From Grammothele lineata (lineage: Eukaryota > Basidiomycota > Agaricomycetes > Polyporales > Polyporaceae), in assembly GCA_002150815.3 (NCBI GenBank), contig NDFF03000383.1, forward strand, positions 62,001-126,000: a stretch of 64,000 nucleotides of DNA, given 5' to 3'. Shown piece after piece: positions 46,732 through 54,861 of the stretch; positions within the stretch are counted from its first letter, which is position 1, and every line of letters starts with the position of its first letter. The position numbers and the translations under genes are program-made. The notes beneath the pieces are model-generated. The model did not search any database and had not been told where the DNA came from. It saw nothing but the letters and a program-made list of their open reading frames with translations.

Positions 46732-49700
46732 ATGTCTACACCCCCTCAAGACTCGCGCGATGCTGGCCGCTCACCAGGAGCCAACCAGCCTCGCGTCCGC
46801 GCTCGCGACGAGCGCCCCTCAATGCCAGGAGGCTTCGGCACTCCCTCAGTCCAGCCGCAGGGCAGGACGAATAGTCCGGCGGGCGCAGGCTCGCCTAGAG
46901 TCAGTAGGACTCGGATCGCGAATGTTATTCGCAATTCCCCCGTGCTCAGAGCACGCCCCATAGGGGGTTCCCCAACGGGAGGGGCTTCTCTACGACCCTT
47001 GAGCGTTCGCTCGCTTCCCGCCGGCCTACCTATTGAACCTCAAGCTTCTTCGACGCCTCGGTCCGAGCGCGCACGCCTTAGGGCTGCGGCACCGAGGGCC
47101 TCCCCGAATGCCAGCGCACAGGCGGTGCCCGTGCCGGGTGCCAGCGCACAGGTAACGCCCGCGCCGCAGCGCGCTCGGGCGTTTACGGGTCCGAGGCCAG
47201 CCCGGACTCGCCCGGTGAATGACCAATCACCCGATACGGACATTGTCCTCGCCCAGGGGCACCATGTCCTCGACGAGCTCATGAGGGCCAGGGTAACGGT
47301 CCGATCGGGCCGCCGTTCGCGGCCCCTCGAACCGGGCCCGGCTCCCGACACCCCCACCATCACCCAAGAAGCACCTCCGCAAGATGCGCAAGACTCTGCA
47401 ACGGAGGCGACCCCCGATGCCGAGGACCAGGCCGAGCAACCGCTCACCAACGGCATTCTGCCGAACGGCCATGACGCGTCCGAAGCGGACGTCAGCGGCT
47501 CCTCGGACTCGGAAGTCGACGAGGTCAACGAACAGTTGGGGATACTCCTATCGGGGGATCCCCCAGGTGCCACGGCCGTCCCGGGGACGCATAGTCCCCG
47601 AGCCGAGGCACCAGACCCCAACCCAACGACCGAAGACGACCCGAACGCGGCAGTCGAAGGGAATTCCCTGGAAGACGCTGAGGCCGCCGCTGCCATCACC
47701 GCGATGTTGCAGGAGACGGCCCAGCTGGGCATTGCCCTCGGTCAAGCCACCATAACGGGTGACGAGGGAACCCGAGTCGCCGCTACCCAACGCATCGAAC
47801 AGATGCTGATGGAAGTGGGTGGCCGGTTCACACCGATCCTTCTGTCGCCTCCCCCTTTGGTGGCACCCATCACGCATGATGGCACGCCCGTGGCTGCGCC
47901 AAACATTCCTCCGCACGTCGTGCCGACGGCAGGGGCATGGTCTGCGCAGTCCCTCTCCTACGCAGGTAGCGCGCAAGGCCACTCATCCGACGTGGCACCT
48001 GTTCCCATACCGCCACCTTCGATGTACCGTCAGGCTTGGGTCGAATCGATCCACAGCAGCGCGGCGAAGGCCAGCCCACCGAGTCTCGCGCCGACGGGCT
48101 TGGGCTTATCCAATGTGGGTTCCCCCTTGCCTACGTCGCTGGACGTCGCGCGAGACCGCGCCCGCGAACGCGCTCGCGCAGCGAAGGGCCCTCCGACGCC
48201 TACCCCGCCGATTGTGATTCATGGTACGAGCCGCACCGTGAGTCCGCAATCCAGGGCAGTGGACGGAGCCCTCGCGCAATCGCGTTTGCAACGACTAAAA
48301 AACGCGGGCTTGACCCCGGAGCCGGCCAAAGCAACAGCCTCCACATCGGTGTCGAAGGCTCCAGTGCCTTCGCAGCCTCTGCACCAGGCTCCAGTGCCTT
48401 CGCAGCCTCTGGAGCAGGCCCCAGTGCCTTCGCAGCCTCCTCCCGCGACGCGATCGTCGCACCAGGACGAGGCAGCGCGGGTGCTCCGACGCATGTCGGC
48501 GGTACCAGCCCGGGCGATGGGACCGTCACCTTCCGGTGCAGGTCCGTCGCAAACACGGCACTCGAACCTTCGGCCGCCCTCCCCAGCAAGGCGACAAAGC
48601 GTCGCCTTCGCGGTAGCAGCTGGAGGGCAACCGGGAAGCTCTGGCTCATCGCCATCGTCGAGTCCGACCAGCATACCGAGCACGAACGACGAACGCCGCC
48701 GGTCCCGGAGGGAAGAGAAGAAACCGGAAAAGAAGGATGGTAGCCCAAGGGACAATTCGTCCCCGCGGCTGCCCGACCGTCCCATGTACGATAAGAGTTC
48801 GTTCCCGACTCATGTACCGGTCAGCTCGATCAGTGGACTGTCGCGTCCCCACCCTGTATTAGACAATCCGTCTATAGCTCTCCCCGAGAATAGACGGGGC
48901 GCGGGACCATCCGCGTATGTTCACGCCATGGACAATCTTGAGGCCGTTCGCGCCGAACGTGGTCGGAGGCTCCGGTTCGAATTGAACGGTCAAGGAGCCT
49001 CGGACCTGCGTATGGCATTGGGCCTTAGACAAGTCACGGACGTCTTCGACAACATCCTCGTCCACGTCTCGGGAGAACCCCTTGACGAGGTCATTAAGGC
49101 AATCGGGGTCCGCAACATGAAGCCAGACATGAAGTATGATGGTCGCGACGACCATTACTACTTCATCAACTGGCTGACGGCTTACTTGTCGTTCTTCGAC
49201 AAGTTCCGTCTCGGACGCAGTACACCCGAGTACGAAAAGACTCGTATTGAGATGACCGGTCAGGCACTCGAGGGCGAGGCTCTGACGTTCTACAACACTA
49301 CGGTGATCGCCACCGTCGGTGAGACGAGGTACGAGACGCACTACGAGGCTGTAGTCGCGCTCTACCTTCGTTTCATTCGAACGGACCACTTCAAGAAGTC
49401 GGAATCGCGCTACAACCGCGTACGCTACAACCCGCTCAAGGGCGTTGGCGAGCTCATGCAGAGCTTGCTGCTCTACGGCGGGCATATGTACCAGGTTCCC
49501 TCCGAGTACGATTTCGTACAGCGGTTCGTGTCTGAACTGCCGGAGGAATTCCGGAAGGAACTCTTCATCACGAAGTCCCTCAATCGGAGGATGATTTCGT
49601 GGAAGGACGTCACGCAACATGCGCTCACGATCGAGGACCACTTCGAGGAGCACTACGGCAGTCGGCAGCAGATGGCTGCGCGACTGAGTCTCCCGTCGAG

Positions 49701-50946
49701 CCGCAAGATGGACGAGGAGCGTAACCCCGCGAAGACGACTCAGTCTTCGGGGCAACGTTCCGCGTCCAAGAGCAAACCGCACAAGTCTGAGCGACGTGAG
49801 CGGTCGAGCTCTAGGCCTCCACAAGATCGCCACCACGACAAGCGTGAGGAGCGGAAGGACCGTCCGCGTGCGCACTTCCGGCCGGGTCGATCTGACCCAC
49901 CGAAGGGCGCACCACAAGGACAGAGACCTTCGGCCTTTGCGGCGGGACAGCAGTCGTCGTCTCGCCCTAAGGGCGACACCTGCTACCGGTGCGGCAAGCT
50001 TGGGCATTACGCCAATGACCCTGTCTGCCCGGAGTACCCTAAGGACCGGCAGATGCGGGCGGGCCGCATCGTGGAAATAGAATCTTCGGAGGAGGAACCA
50101 CAAGCAAGCACGAACGATCAGTCTCCCGAGGTCGAACAGACCGAAGGGACCCCAGAAAACGACGAACGCGTCGAGGAGGACGGTCTATCCGACGGTCCTC
50201 TATCCGATTACCAAGGACTGGACTATTCGTCCGTCTCGGATTCGGACAGTGACCAAGAACTCCAAGCTTACAGCATGCATCTCGCGCCTCTGTCGCACGA
50301 CGACGATACCGCTCCGGACGTCGACCGCGACTGGGACAGCGCAGTATCGCACATCGCGCAATCGTTCCAGATGAGCGCGGCGTTACCAGTCCGTTCGATT
50401 CGAACGGCTTGGATATACGATCCCCGTATACGCCGCCTCACGGACAAGAAGGACCAGCCTCAGAGAGACTTGCGCTATCAGCGTCCGCTGTGCGCGCAGG
50501 TCCTCATCAACGGCGAAGCGGCTTACGCGCTCTTCGACTCGGGTTGCACCACCGACTCGATATCGCCCACCTTCGCGTACGTCGCAATGGCGGACCGCGT
50601 CGAGCTGGACGAGCAACTCGGTCTCCAGCTCGGAGCGCGCGGCAGCCGGACGAAGATTGTCTACGGCGCACGCGCGCAGATGCGCGTCGGACCGGTCAAC
50701 GAGTCCTACTACTTCGACGTAGTGGACATCGACCGGTACGACGTCATCTTAGGGACGCCCTTCTTCCTTAAGCACGAAGTTGTGCTCGACTTCAAGAACC
50801 GCACCATCAAGGTTGACGGTCGGCCCATTCCGGTCTACAACGATGTAGACGAAGCCGAGGCCGTCAGAGCGAGGGCGGAGATGCACAAGAAGAGCATCGC
50901 GAGGCACGTCAATTCGACGTTGCGCCTCAACGCTGCTCGCGCGTAA
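46732..50946 (+). CDS. gag: Retrotransposon Gag polyprotein with zinc knuckle and aspartic protease
   Basis: An intact frame of 1404 residues starts 65 bp after the left LTR. Residues 1 to about 740 are a low-complexity Pro/Ala/Ser-rich region with a threefold PVPSQPL repeat. The retrotransposon Gag capsid-like domain follows (about 790-980; INWLTAYLSFFDKFR, LEGEALTFYN, FVSELPEEFRKELF). A zinc knuckle CYRCGKLGHYANDPVC occurs at 1084-1099, with spacing CX2CX4HX6C, two residues longer than the canonical last gap. A retropepsin-like protease has LFDSGCTTDS (catalytic D1269) and VILGTPF. The frame ends in TAA at 50944, and pol continues in the same frame directly after it. Gag forms the cytoplasmic particle. 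Confidence 0.92.
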   Translation: MSTPPQDSRDAGRSPGANQPRVRARDERPSMPGGFGTPSVQPQGRTNSPAGAGSPRVSRTRIANVIRNSPVLRARPIGGSPTGGASLRPLSVRSLPAGLPIEPQASSTPRSERARLRAAAPRASPNASAQAVPVPGASAQVTPAPQRARAFTGPRPARTRPVNDQSPDTDIVLAQGHHVLDELMRARVTVRSGRRSRPLEPGPAPDTPTITQEAPPQDAQDSATEATPDAEDQAEQPLTNGILPNGHDASEADVSGSSDSEVDEVNEQLGILLSGDPPGATAVPGTHSPRAEAPDPNPTTEDDPNAAVEGNSLEDAEAAAAITAMLQETAQLGIALGQATITGDEGTRVAATQRIEQMLMEVGGRFTPILLSPPPLVAPITHDGTPVAAPNIPPHVVPTAGAWSAQSLSYAGSAQGHSSDVAPVPIPPPSMYRQAWVESIHSSAAKASPPSLAPTGLGLSNVGSPLPTSLDVARDRARERARAAKGPPTPTPPIVIHGTSRTVSPQSRAVDGALAQSRLQRLKNAGLTPEPAKATASTSVSKAPVPSQPLHQAPVPSQPLEQAPVPSQPPPATRSSHQDEAARVLRRMSAVPARAMGPSPSGAGPSQTRHSNLRPPSPARRQSVAFAVAAGGQPGSSGSSPSSSPTSIPSTNDERRRSRREEKKPEKKDGSPRDNSSPRLPDRPMYDKSSFPTHVPVSSISGLSRPHPVLDNPSIALPENRRGAGPSAYVHAMDNLEAVRAERGRRLRFELNGQGASDLRMALGLRQVTDVFDNILVHVSGEPLDEVIKAIGVRNMKPDMKYDGRDDHYYFINWLTAYLSFFDKFRLGRSTPEYEKTRIEMTGQALEGEALTFYNTTVIATVGETRYETHYEAVVALYLRFIRTDHFKKSESRYNRVRYNPLKGVGELMQSLLLYGGHMYQVPSEYDFVQRFVSELPEEFRKELFITKSLNRRMISWKDVTQHALTIEDHFEEHYGSRQQMAARLSLPSSRKMDEERNPAKTTQSSGQRSASKSKPHKSERRERSSSRPPQDRHHDKREERKDRPRAHFRPGRSDPPKGAPQGQRPSAFAAGQQSSSRPKGDTCYRCGKLGHYANDPVCPEYPKDRQMRAGRIVEIESSEEEPQASTNDQSPEVEQTEGTPENDERVEEDGLSDGPLSDYQGLDYSSVSDSDSDQELQAYSMHLAPLSHDDDTAPDVDRDWDSAVSHIAQSFQMSAALPVRSIRTAWIYDPRIRRLTDKKDQPQRDLRYQRPLCAQVLINGEAAYALFDSGCTTDSISPTFAYVAMADRVELDEQLGLQLGARGSRTKIVYGARAQMRVGPVNESYYFDVVDIDRYDVILGTPFFLKHEVVLDFKNRTIKVDGRPIPVYNDVDEAEAVRARAEMHKKSIARHVNSTLRLNAARA
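48358..48441 (+). repeat. Tandem 30-bp repeat in gag
   Basis: Three copies (48358, 48388, 48418; the last partial) of a 30-bp unit encode APVPSQPLxQ. They lie in the disordered N-terminal half of Gag and are a likely hot spot for length change. Confidence 0.85.
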
Positions 50947-53900
50947 GGGCCCGCGGCGGGATCATCCGCTTCGGACACTCCCCAATCCCGCTACGCGCAG
51001 TCGGAAGTGTCCTCGGGAGGGGAGGAGAATGGCGCATTAGCCATTTCGAACGCGGCAACCAAGGGAACATCGTCACTACCGACGATGCCACCGACGGAAC
51101 CCGCGCCCGCGAGACACCAAGGAAGGAAAAAGGACGTTAAAGTCCCTAACATTTCAGAACGGTTTATACCGTCCCGCCACTCCACTACAGAAGTGCCGCG
51201 GGACAAATTCGGCATTCCTGACCCGCTCGGCCTGAACGAAATGTTCACGGCCGTGGTTCGCGACGTCATTGAGGACGAGAAAATCCGAAGGACGCATCGT
51301 CCAACGGCCGAACCAGGCAGCGAGGAGGAACGTCTGCAGCAGCTGCGAGACAAGTGGCTGGAGGAGTACGACGACATCCTGCGTCCTCCTCCAGACGGCC
51401 TACCGCCCTGGCGGGAGGTCAACCACCGTATACCATTGGTCGATCCGAACAAGTGGTATAAGTACCGACTCTCGCGCTGCCCGGACGCTATCAAGGAGGA
51501 ACTCATGAAGAAAATCAACCACTACACGAAGGCGCTGTGGTGGGAAGCGGCCAGCGTGAAGCAGGCCGCCCCGCTACTGTGCGTAGCGAAGAAAAACGGC
51601 AAACTACGAACCGTAGTTGACTGCCGCCAACGGAACGACAACACGGTTAAGGACGTCACCCCGCTACCGGACCAGGATCAGATACGAATGGAGGTCGCTC
51701 GCGCGAAGTACAGGTCGAAGATCGACCTGTCCGACGCGTACGAGCAAGTACGAATCGTACTTGAGGACGTGGATAAAACCGCGTTCTCGACCCCCTTCGG
51801 AACGTTCCTGAGCAAGGTCATGCAGCAGGGCGACTGCAACGCACCCGCGACCTTTCAACGGCTTATGACGACGATATTTCGAGATTTCATAAGACGATTC
51901 GTCCATGTGTATCTCGACGATATCTTCGTCTTCTCAGACTCGGTCGAGGACCACGAGAAGCACTTGAAGCTCGTTTTCGACAAGCTTCGCGAGCAGAAGC
52001 TCTATTTGAGCCGCTCGAAGTGCGACCTCTACTCGAAGAAACTGGACTGCCTAGGTCATCTCATCGATGACCAAGGCCTCCACGCCGACACGGACAAGAT
52101 GGCTCGTATTCGCGAGTGGAGGACACCGCGATCGTACCATGAAGTACAGCGGTTCCTCGGACTCGTGAACTACATCGCGCACTTCTTACCGAACGTGTCC
52201 GCGTATACGACGCCACTGTCGGAGATGGAACACAATGGTCGAGCATTTCTGTGGCGCCCCCTGCACCAGAAATGCTTCGAGATGATCAAGCAGATGGCCT
52301 GCAATCATCCCGTCCTCAAGCCCATTGACCCGAAGAACCCTGAGCCGATTTGGCTCATCTGCGACGCCTCGGTGTACGGCGTCGGCGCACTGTACGGCCA
52401 GGGACCGGACTGGAAGACCTGCCGACCGGCAGGTTTCCACTCCCGCAAGTTCACTCCCGCCCAGCAGTCGTACCATACGTACGACCGCGAGGCACTCGGC
52501 ATTCTCGAGGGGCTCAAGAAATGGGAGGATAAACTCCTCGGAGGCCGCAAGTTCACGATCGTCACCGATCATGAGGCCTTCAAGAGCTTCCGCGAGGCGG
52601 ACCTGACACCGCGTCGAGTCCGCTGGATGGAATACCTCGGGATGTTCGAGTTCGATATCGAACACGTCCCCGGTCGCGACAACAAGGTCGCCGACTGCCT
52701 TTCGCGTTACTACGAGTACGACCGCGAGGACGAGGTCCACCCGGCCCACGAGTACGTCAATGTCGACGCTCGCCTGGACCCGGACTGGGACACCCTCCCC
52801 TCGAATCGAGTGGGAGAACTCCTCGCGGGTCGCATTACGCGCCAAAACCCGGACGGCCTTGAGCCGCAAGAACGCGACGAGCAACGTGCTCAACGGCAGC
52901 AAGAGCTCAAGATGCGGCCTGAGCCCCGTGTCGCGGAGGCGGACGAGATGGCAGAGGCGGCAGCGAAAGCACAAGCCGCTCAGCCGTCCCCGCCATCACC
53001 GCTGCCCGAGGACTCGAACGTCACCGTCGCAGAGACGCAAGCCAACGGTCCCCCGCTGAGGCCCATGGTCGATCAGACCAAGGGCTTCTTGCAGGCGGTC
53101 CGAGATGGCTACAAGAAAGACAACATATTCTCCAAGATCGCAGCGAACGCGTCACATTATCGTGGCTATTCGCTGCGGGAAGGACTTCTCTACTGGAAAA
53201 ACCCCTTCGGCGAGGAGGTCCTCTGCATCCCGCGCGCGAAGTTCGGGCAACGGACGCTGACCCAAATCGTGATTGATCTGGGGCATACGACCGTTGGCCA
53301 CTTCGGCGCGCAGAAGACATCGGAATACATCCGGCGGTGGTTCTGGTGGCCGCGACTGGGACGCGAAGTCACCATGTACTGCACCACCTGCCCCACCTGC
53401 CAGTCGACGAAGCCCCGCAATTCACTGGTTGCGGGCCTCCTCCATTCGCTCCCGATGCCACTCTTCCCGTGGATCGCGATCGCGATGGACTTCGTCGGCC
53501 CTTTCCCTCGAGTGGGCGGATTCGACTACCTGTGGGTAATCGTATGCCGCCTCACTTCGATGGTCCACCTCATACCAATTCGCACCACGAACACCGCGGA
53601 GGAGCTCGCCGCCATCTACGTGAAAGAAGTAGTGCGCCTCCACGGTGTACCAGAATCGATCGTTTCGGATCGCGACCCGAAGTTCACAGCCCTGTTCTGG
53701 CGTGAACTTCACCGTCTGTTGGGCTCGAGGCTCCTCATGTCGACGGCCTTCCACCCTCAGACGGATGGGACCTCCGAGCGAACGATTCGTTCAATCGGCC
53801 AGATCCTGCGAGCCATGGTCCAACCCAATCAGCTCGACTGGGTAGACAAGATCCCGCTGGTCGAGTTCGCAATCAACTCATCGGTGAGCGCGAGCACGGG

Positions 53901-54597
53901 GTACGCGCCGTTCGAATTGAACTACGGGTACATGCCGCGCTCCATCGCTGGTATCGGTACGGAGTCCTCCTTCGCGGGTGTCCGCGCCTTCGCGCAGAAG
54001 GCGCGCGACAACCTCCAGGAGGCTCACGACGCGATTATCGAGTCGCGCGTCAACCAGACGTACTACGCGAACCAGCGTAGACAAGAGGAACCTGTCTTTG
54101 CGACGGGCGACCTTGTCTACCTGTCAACCAAGAACTTATCGTTCCCTAAAGGGCGCGCGCGGAAGTTGGTTCCGAAGTTCCTCGGACCGTACGAGATTGT
54201 GCGGTGCCATCCGGAGACTTCCAACTATACGTTGGAGCTTTCGGATGACCTCAAATCGAGGAACATCCACCCAACTTTCCACGTGAGCTTGTTGCGCAAG
54301 CACGAGAAGAGCGACGACGAGCTCTTCCCGCGTCGCGACTCGCGGCCGTACTACGACATGGGCGTCGACGACGACCACGAGTGGCAGGTCGAGGAGATTA
54401 CCAACCACCGATGGAATGGCGGCAAGGTGGAGTTTGAGGTGCGGTGGACCCACAACGATACGTCGTGGGTCCCCTATGCGTCTTGCAAGAAGCTCAGTGC
54501 TCTCGACGAGTACTTGAGCTTGCAAGGCGTACAGAGCTGGCGCGCGCTCCCCAGAGACTCTGGGGCGCCCGCGGTGGCGAACGCACGCAGGTCATAA
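50947..54597 (+). CDS. pol: Retrotransposon Pol: reverse transcriptase, RNase H, integrase, chromodomain
   Basis: The frame is open from the base after the gag TAA to the TAA at 54595, in the same frame as gag. There is no ATG in the first 27 codons, so readthrough of the TAA, or an internal start, is needed. Counting from codon 51007, the reverse transcriptase has YLDD at about 302. RNase H has LICDASVYGVGAL near 450. The integrase has an HHCC zinc region (GHTTVGHFG to CTTCPTCQ), then the catalytic D828 (AMDFVGP), D888 (SDRDPKF) and E924, a normal DX35E. A chromodomain ends the protein (WQVEEITNHRW, EVRWTHNDTSWVPY, about 1122-1175), which targets integration to chromatin. All catalytic residues are present, so the element may be active. 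Confidence 0.93.
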   Translation, partial: GPAAGSSASDTPQSRYAQSEVSSGGEENGALAISNAATKGTSSLPTMPPTEPAPARHQGRKKDVKVPNISERFIPSRHSTTEVPRDKFGIPDPLGLNEMFTAVVRDVIEDEKIRRTHRPTAEPGSEEERLQQLRDKWLEEYDDILRPPPDGLPPWREVNHRIPLVDPNKWYKYRLSRCPDAIKEELMKKINHYTKALWWEAASVKQAAPLLCVAKKNGKLRTVVDCRQRNDNTVKDVTPLPDQDQIRMEVARAKYRSKIDLSDAYEQVRIVLEDVDKTAFSTPFGTFLSKVMQQGDCNAPATFQRLMTTIFRDFIRRFVHVYLDDIFVFSDSVEDHEKHLKLVFDKLREQKLYLSRSKCDLYSKKLDCLGHLIDDQGLHADTDKMARIREWRTPRSYHEVQRFLGLVNYIAHFLPNVSAYTTPLSEMEHNGRAFLWRPLHQKCFEMIKQMACNHPVLKPIDPKNPEPIWLICDASVYGVGALYGQGPDWKTCRPAGFHSRKFTPAQQSYHTYDREALGILEGLKKWEDKLLGGRKFTIVTDHEAFKSFREADLTPRRVRWMEYLGMFEFDIEHVPGRDNKVADCLSRYYEYDREDEVHPAHEYVNVDARLDPDWDTLPSNRVGELLAGRITRQNPDGLEPQERDEQRAQRQQELKMRPEPRVAEADEMAEAAAKAQAAQPSPPSPLPEDSNVTVAETQANGPPLRPMVDQTKGFLQAVRDGYKKDNIFSKIAANASHYRGYSLREGLLYWKNPFGEEVLCIPRAKFGQRTLTQIVIDLGHTTVGHFGAQKTSEYIRRWFWWPRLGREVTMYCTTCPTCQSTKPRNSLVAGLLHSLPMPLFPWIAIAMDFVGPFPRVGGFDYLWVIVCRLTSMVHLIPIRTTNTAEELAAIYVKEVVRLHGVPESIVSDRDPKFTALFWRELHRLLGSRLLMSTAFHPQTDGTSERTIRSIGQILRAMVQPNQLDWVDKIPLVEFAINSSVSASTGYAPFELNYGYMPRSIAGIGTESSFAGVRAFAQKARDNLQEAHDAIIESRVNQTYYANQRRQEEPVFATGDLVYLSTKNLSFPKGRARKLVPKFLGPYEIVRCHPETSNYTLELSDDLKSRNIHPTFHVSLLRKHEKSDDELFPRRDSRPYYDMGVDDDHEWQVEEITNHRWNGGKVEFEVRWTHNDTSWVPYASCKKLSALDEYLSLQGVQSWRALPRDSGAPAVANARRS

Positions 54598-54861
54598 ACG
54601 ACCAACGGGCGCGCACCACACCAGTCGCGAGCACGGAGAGTGCGCACGAACTCATGGGCCCAGAAGCGCTGGACGCGGGTCGCGGATGGACGCGTCGTCC
54701 ACGTGACCGCGAGTCGGAGTACCAGCCACTCGCTTATGCGCCTATCAGTCGGAGCGGGACGCCCACTGGCGGGACTTCCAAAACGGAGAGTCCCGCCCCA
54801 TCGCTCTCTCCCCAACCGTCACTACCCACGCCAGCACACCTCACCTCCCCCATATCTCGCC

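Noticed and set aside
48859..50103. 414-codon minus-strand frame opposite gag
   Set aside because: It mirrors the GC-rich codons of gag on the other strand, has no motif, and lies inside a strongly supported gene.
52186..52974. 262-codon minus-strand frame opposite pol
   Set aside because: Antisense shadow of reverse transcriptase/RNase H coding sequence.
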